A stretch of DNA of 5,315 bases from Pseudomonadota bacterium (lineage in GTDB: Bacteria > Pseudomonadota > Gammaproteobacteria > Burkholderiales > Burkholderiaceae_B). The position numbers and the translations under genes are program-made. The notes under the pieces are model-generated. The model saw only the letters and a program-made list of their open reading frames with translations. It was not told where the DNA came from and searched no databases. The stretch is from the NCBI GenBank assembly GCA_023432075.1, contig JAEYVD010000198.1:1-5315 (forward strand), given 5' to 3'. Below, one piece after another: positions 1 through 5,315 of this stretch; positions within the stretch are counted from its first letter, which is position 1; the number at the start of each line of letters is the position of its first letter.

Positions 1-1077
<1,077 letters not shown>

Positions 1078-1091
<14 letters not shown>

Positions 1092-2532
1092 TGTTTTTCG
1101 CGCCGTTCAGGTGTGCCCCGGCCAGCGGGTCGAGGCGTCTAAAGGAGAAGGTCGATGCCATGCACAGCAGGCCGATGACGACGAAGCCGGCGACCACGTC
1201 GCTGATGGCCAGCGTTTCGGCGCCGCGCAGCGACATGCTGATGTTCAGCGTGACCGCGGCCACCCCGACGCCCAGCGTGATGCCCAGCTGCTGCGCCATG
1301 GCCGAAAAGCTGCTGGCGCGGCTCATCTTGGCGGGCGGGATGTCGGCATAGGTTAGCGTATTTACCCCGGTGAACTGCAACGACCGGAAGAAGCCGCCGA
1401 CGAGCAGGATGGCGATCATCAGCCAGACGGGCGTGGCCGGGTTGAAGGCGCCGCAGACGATGATGAAGCCGCCGGTCAGGATGGCGTTCAGGGTCAGCAC
1501 GCGGCGAAAGCCGAAGCGCTGCACGATGGGTGTGGCGACGAATTTCATCAGCAGCGCGCCGGCGGCGCTGGCGAAAGTGATGAGGCCGGCCGAGAACGGC
1601 GAGAGGCCAAAGCCCACCTGCAGCAGCATGGCCAGGAGGAAGGGCGTCGCCCCGACGGCGAAACGGCACAGGTTGCCGCCCAGCGTGGAGATGGCGAAGG
1701 TGGGAATCCGCATCAGGGACAGGTCGATGATGGGATGTTCGGTGCGCCGCGCGTGCACGCCGTACAGCAGCCCGCAGACGATGCCCACGCCGATGAGGCT
1801 GAGCAGGATGGGCAGCGGCATGACGTCGCGGCCGATGGCCTCGAAGCCGCTGACCAGCGTGGCCAGGCACACCGAGCTGAGCAGGAAGCCGATCCAGTCC
1901 AGGCGGGGCGTGCCGGTTTCGCGGATTTCCGAGACAAAGCGCAGGACCAGGAAGATGCCCAGGATGCCGATCGGGATGTTGATCAGGAAGATCCAGTGCC
2001 ACGACATGTACGTGACCATGAAGCCGCCCAGCGGCGGACCGATCACCGGTCCCAGCAGCGCAGGAATGGACAGGAAGGACATGGCCTTGAGCAGATCCTG
2101 CTTGGGCACGGTGCGCAAGAGGATGATCCGTCCCACGGGCACCATCATGGCGCCCGCCATGCCCTGCACGATCCGCGCCAGCACGAGCTGTTGCAGGTCC
2201 TGCGACAAGGCGCAGGCGACGGAGCTGAGCGTGAACAGGCCAATCGCGGTGATGAAGACGCGCCGGGCGCCGTAGCGGTCGGCCGCCCAGCCGCTGATGG
2301 GCACGAAGACGGCGACGGCCAGCAGGTAGGAGGTGATGGCCACGTTGAGCCGTACGGGGGTGGACCCCAGGGCCCGGGCCATGGCGGGCAGGGCGGTCGC
2401 CACGACCGTGGCGTCCAGCATCTGCATGAAGAGCGCGCACCCCACGATGAAGGGGATCATGCGCGCCGCGCGCACCGCGTCCGGCGTTGAGGGCGGAGCG
2501 GGATTGGCTGCGGCTGCGGATTCTGCGGACAT
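1078..2532 (-). CDS. MFS transporter, DHA2 (EmrB/QacA-like) family, probable multidrug efflux
   Basis: Inner-membrane proton-coupled antiporter of the major facilitator superfamily, 484 residues from the ATG at 2532. A hydrophilic Ala/Pro-rich N-terminus (about 1-24) is followed by many hydrophobic helices; the length and pattern fit the 14-helix DHA2 family. Motifs seen: [11 protein letters not shown] in helix 1 (about 39-49, with the family Asp), motif A as [13 protein letters not shown] in the loop after helix 2 (about 81-93), motif C as [10 protein letters not shown] (about 161-170), then [12 protein letters not shown] (about 178-189). The tail ends in polar NSDDE. A TTG at 2547 would add five residues; ATG is preferred because a TACAAT -10-like hexamer at 2561-2566 would put the RNA start very close to the TTG. 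Neither start has a strong ribosome-binding site. The gene overlaps glpK by 14 bp. The substrate cannot be told from sequence: drug export is the family default, and a link to glycerol metabolism is only suggested by position. Confidence 0.93.
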
Positions 2533-2547
2533 GTCGGAAGGCTGCAA

Positions 2548-2630
2548 TGAGAGCCTGACGATTGTAACGCCGGGGATCCGGCCGCCGTGAAGTAAACTCG
2601 CGACATCTGCAACCTAATGAAATTGGTGCC
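2548..2630. promoter_or_regulatory. Divergent intergenic region between the MFS transporter and the DUF3460-scpA-panC cluster
   Basis: These 83 bp must carry the upstream control signals of both outward-reading units. On the minus strand TACAAT (2561-2566) is one mismatch from the sigma-70 -10 consensus, but no convincing -35 lies 16-18 bp before it. On the plus strand TAAACT (2593-2598) is a 4/6 match to a -10, again without a clear -35. A short inverted repeat, GCCGG-GGAT-CCGGC (2569-2582), sits between the two. Ribosome-binding sites are weak on both sides. The role as a promoter region follows mainly from gene orientation; the individual boxes are tentative. Confidence 0.45.
2561..2566 (-). 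promoter_or_regulatory. Candidate -10 box for the MFS-glpK unit
   Basis: On the minus strand this reads TACAAT, 5 of 6 matches to TATAAT. RNA would start near 2554, about 22 bases before the ATG at 2532 and only a few before the TTG at 2547, which favours the ATG as translation start. No good -35 is seen at standard spacing; TTCACG at 19 bp is the closest. Confidence 0.25.
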
Positions 2631-2819
2631 ATGGCGACCAACTACGAATCCGAGATCACCCAGTTCCTGAAGGACTACAAGAAATCCCACCCTGGCACGG
2701 AAGAGCGCCAGCGCGAGGGACGCGCCCGTCTGTGGGACAAGCCGCAAGACCAGGAATTGCTCGAAGGCTTCCGCGCGGCCCGCGTGGCGCAAAAGCCGTA
2801 CGTGTATCAGGCCGACTGA
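2631..2819 (+). CDS. DUF3460 family small protein
   Basis: A 62-residue soluble, highly charged protein of unknown function. It matches my memory of the DUF3460 family of Betaproteobacteria: N-terminal Y-x-S-x-I-T-Q-F-L (here YESEITQFL, residues 5-13), a central charged helix with EERQREGRARLWDK (about 24-37), and a conserved C-terminal AARVAQKPYVYQAD. There is no signal peptide, membrane helix, Cys or obvious catalytic residue set; it looks largely helical. The start is the first ATG of the frame, with only a weak ribosome-binding site. The stop is 16 bp before scpA, so the two are almost certainly co-transcribed. The neighbourhood hints at a connection with chromosome condensation, but nothing in the protein shows this. 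Family call is confident, function unknown. Confidence 0.9.
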   Translation: MATNYESEITQFLKDYKKSHPGTEERQREGRARLWDKPQDQELLEGFRAARVAQKPYVYQAD

Positions 2820-2835
2820 TACTTTTGCGGCACAC

Positions 2836-4615
<1,780 letters not shown>

Positions 4616-4655
4616 GACGGCGAAAAGCGGGCCTGATTTGCGGGGCGTTTTCGTC
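4616..4655 (+). other. Weak inverted repeat after panC
   Basis: CGAAAA (4621-4626) pairs with TTTTCG (4648-4653), extended by a G-U and a G-C pair, around a loop of about 20 bases. The loop is long and no T-run follows the right arm, so this is not a convincing terminator. It could be a processing or attenuation structure between panC and the regulator gene. Little weight should be put on it. Confidence 0.2.
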
Positions 4656-4696
4656 AGCCCCTATCAGAATTGTCAGCTTTCGCCGGGTGTGACGCC

Positions 4697-4739
4697 GGGG
4701 CAGACTGTTTGCAATCCTACATTGCAAGCGAGCTGCCCC
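4697..4739 (+). promoter_or_regulatory. Nested inverted repeat abutting the start codon of the LuxR-type gene
   Basis: Two perfect 7-bp inverted repeats share one centre: outer GGGGCAG (4697-4703) with CTGCCCC (4733-4739), inner TTGCAAT (4709-4715) with ATTGCAA (4721-4727). The spacers and the central loop are all 5 bases, giving a regular 7-5-7-5-7-5-7 layout. In RNA, three more pairs form (U4706-G4730, G4707-C4729, U4708-G4728), leaving only a 2x2 internal loop: about 17 pairs and a CCUAC loop. The right arm ends one base before the ATG, and the only Shine-Dalgarno-like stretch (AAGCGAG, 4726-4732) lies in the stem. It could be an operator for autoregulation (DNA dyad) or an RNA hairpin controlling translation. 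No T-run follows, so it is not a standard terminator. Confidence 0.7.
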
Positions 4740-5102
4740 ATGTCTTTCCCTCACCCCGAACTCGACGCCGTCCTGTCATCCCTGACCGCCCGCGAACGCC
4801 AAATCGTTGATTACGTGGCGGCCGGGCGGGCCAACAAGGTCATTGCCATCGACCTGGGCATCTCCCTGCGCACGGTCGAGGCCCATCGTGCCCGCATCTT
4901 CGCCAAACTCGGTGCCCGCAATGCCATGCAGCTTGCGTGCCGGTTGTGTGCGCATGGGCGGTCAGGCGCGTCGCCAGTCCCGGGCGCGCAGTGGCGCCCC
5001 AGCCCGATGCCGCCTCCTGGCGGTGCCAGCGCGCCGGCCCAGGTGCTGCACGAACCCGCCGGCGCCTACGGCGCATGCCCATCAAAACCCGTGCCTCCTT
5101 GA
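4740..5102 (+). CDS. Stand-alone LuxR/FixJ-type helix-turn-helix regulator
   Basis: Predicted cytoplasmic DNA-binding protein of 120 residues. Residues 15-69 form a complete GerE/LuxR-type four-helix domain: LTARERQIVDYVAAG, then NKVIAIDLGIS (helix 2), LRTVEAHRARIFAKLGA with the recognition helix TVEAHRARIF (45-54), then NAMQLACRL. The wording is closest to the output domain of FixJ-type response regulators. Before it are only about 14 residues, with no room for a receiver or autoinducer domain, so this is an orphan output domain. After residue 72 a Pro/Gly/Ala-rich tail (about 73-120) of low complexity has no recognisable fold. The frame opens further upstream (TTG 4638), but those codons run through the hairpin and look non-coding; ATG 4740 is preferred. 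There is no classic ribosome-binding site outside the hairpin. Target genes are unknown; self-regulation through the upstream dyad is a guess. The C-terminal boundary is less certain than the domain. Confidence 0.82.
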   Translation: MSFPHPELDAVLSSLTARERQIVDYVAAGRANKVIAIDLGISLRTVEAHRARIFAKLGARNAMQLACRLCAHGRSGASPVPGAQWRPSPMPPPGGASAPAQVLHEPAGAYGACPSKPVPP

Positions 5103-5112
5103 CGATGCCGCC

Positions 5113-5220
5113 ATGCTTTCCGCGCTTGCCGCGCTTACCGCGCCTGTCGGGCCTATCGCGTCCGTCGCGTCTGTCGCGCCCGTCGCGCCTGTCGTGCTCG
5201 GCGTGCTTGCCGCGCCGCCC
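5113..5220 (+). repeat. Degenerate 9-bp tandem repeat (minisatellite), about 12 copies
   Basis: From 5122 to 5220 there are 11 uninterrupted 9-base units with consensus GCGCYTGYC (for example GCGCTTGCC at 5122, GCGCTTACC at 5131, GCGCCTGTC at 5140 and 5185, GCGTCTGTC at 5167, GCGCCCGTC at 5176). A weaker copy, ATGCTTTCC, starts at 5113. It lies after the stop of the LuxR-type gene and before the hairpin at 5243. As 9 is a multiple of 3, a frame through it would give three-residue repeats (L-P/S-R on the plus strand, R-x-G/D on the minus strand), but no convincing gene uses either frame. Confidence 0.8.
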
Positions 5221-5242
5221 CAATGCCATCGCCCAATGAATT

Positions 5243-5275
5243 CGGGCCTGACGAACAGGGTGTTCGTCAGGCCCG
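5243..5275. terminator. Long perfect hairpin, probable bidirectional transcription terminator
   Basis: A 15-bp perfect stem (CGGGCCTGACGAACA, 5243-5257, with its complement 5261-5275) closes a 3-base GGG loop. The plus strand continues with GGAAGG, with no T-run; the minus strand continues AATTCATT, modestly T/A-rich. Its position between the end of the LuxR-type gene and a possible convergent gene end at 5293 fits a shared terminator that works mostly leftwards. Stem strength is clear; terminator function is inferred. Confidence 0.65.
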
Positions 5276-5292
5276 GGAAGGGGTGCGGCGGC

Positions 5293-5315
5293 CTAGTCTC
5301 CGGCGACGTTCAGTC
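5293..5315 (-). CDS. Possible C-terminal end of a convergent gene (fragment)
   Basis: Read on the minus strand from the right edge, one frame gives L-N-V-A-G-D followed by TAG (5295-5293). The stop lies 17 bases before the strong hairpin at 5243-5275, the usual spacing between a gene end and its terminator. Only six full codons are visible, so the product cannot be named and the call rests on position alone. Confidence 0.3.

Noticed and set aside
1370..2490. Plus-strand open frames of 301 and 251 codons
   Set aside because: Both are antisense to the MFS transporter, have the skewed composition of shadow frames (Arg/Met/Pro- or Gln/His/Asp-rich), and lack any motif.
1139..2641. Minus-strand 500-codon frame overlapping the transporter in another frame
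   Set aside because: The translation is Arg/His/Ala-rich with no membrane helices, while the overlapping frame gives a clear DHA2 transporter.
4638..4739. N-terminal extension of the LuxR-type protein from TTG 4638
   Set aside because: It would read through the nested hairpin and encode no domain; ATG 4740 begins just before the HTH domain.
5113..5220. CRISPR array
   Set aside because: The units are 9 bases, contiguous and degenerate, with no spacers, so this is a tandem repeat.
4840..5229. Minus-strand frame with Arg/Gly/Asp repeats from the 9-bp array
   Set aside because: It overlaps the HTH coding region antisense, has no good ribosome-binding site, and its Arg-rich low complexity follows from the GC-rich repeat. 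Kept only as a remote possibility.

Overview
The window is GC-rich chromosomal DNA of a betaproteobacterium, most likely Alcaligenaceae (Bordetella/Achromobacter group). This is inferred from the wording of the PanC and ScpA proteins, the DUF3460-scpA-panC gene order that I associate with Burkholderiales, and the codon use; no marker gene confirms a species. I see no rRNA or tRNA, insertion sequence, phage gene or CRISPR array.

Left part (1-2547, minus strand): two genes are read leftwards. First comes a 14-helix-type MFS transporter of the DHA2 (EmrB/QacA-like) family. Its stop codon overlaps by 14 bp the GTG start of glpK (glycerol kinase), which leaves the window after 363 codons. The pair looks like one transcriptional unit, with translation of glpK possibly coupled to the transporter. 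A short divergent intergenic region (2548-2630) holds the control sequences for both directions.

Middle part (2631-4615, plus strand): a compact housekeeping cluster of a 62-residue DUF3460 protein, scpA (the kleisin of the Smc-ScpAB chromosome condensation complex) and panC (pantothenate synthetase, from a TTG start with a good ribosome-binding site). Gaps of 16 and 34 bp suggest one operon.

Right part (4616-5315): a 120-codon gene encodes a free-standing FixJ/LuxR-type helix-turn-helix domain with no receiver domain and a proline-rich tail. A perfectly nested inverted repeat (4697-4739) lies directly against its ATG; as RNA it would fold over the start region. Downstream lies a degenerate 9-bp tandem repeat (about 11-12 copies), then a 15-bp perfect hairpin (5243-5275) that probably ends transcription. 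The last 23 bases may be the C-terminal end of a convergent minus-strand gene.

The most unusual part is 4690-5280: the small orphan regulator, its start-codon hairpin and the 9-bp repeat array. The rest is ordinary, well-recognised gene content.
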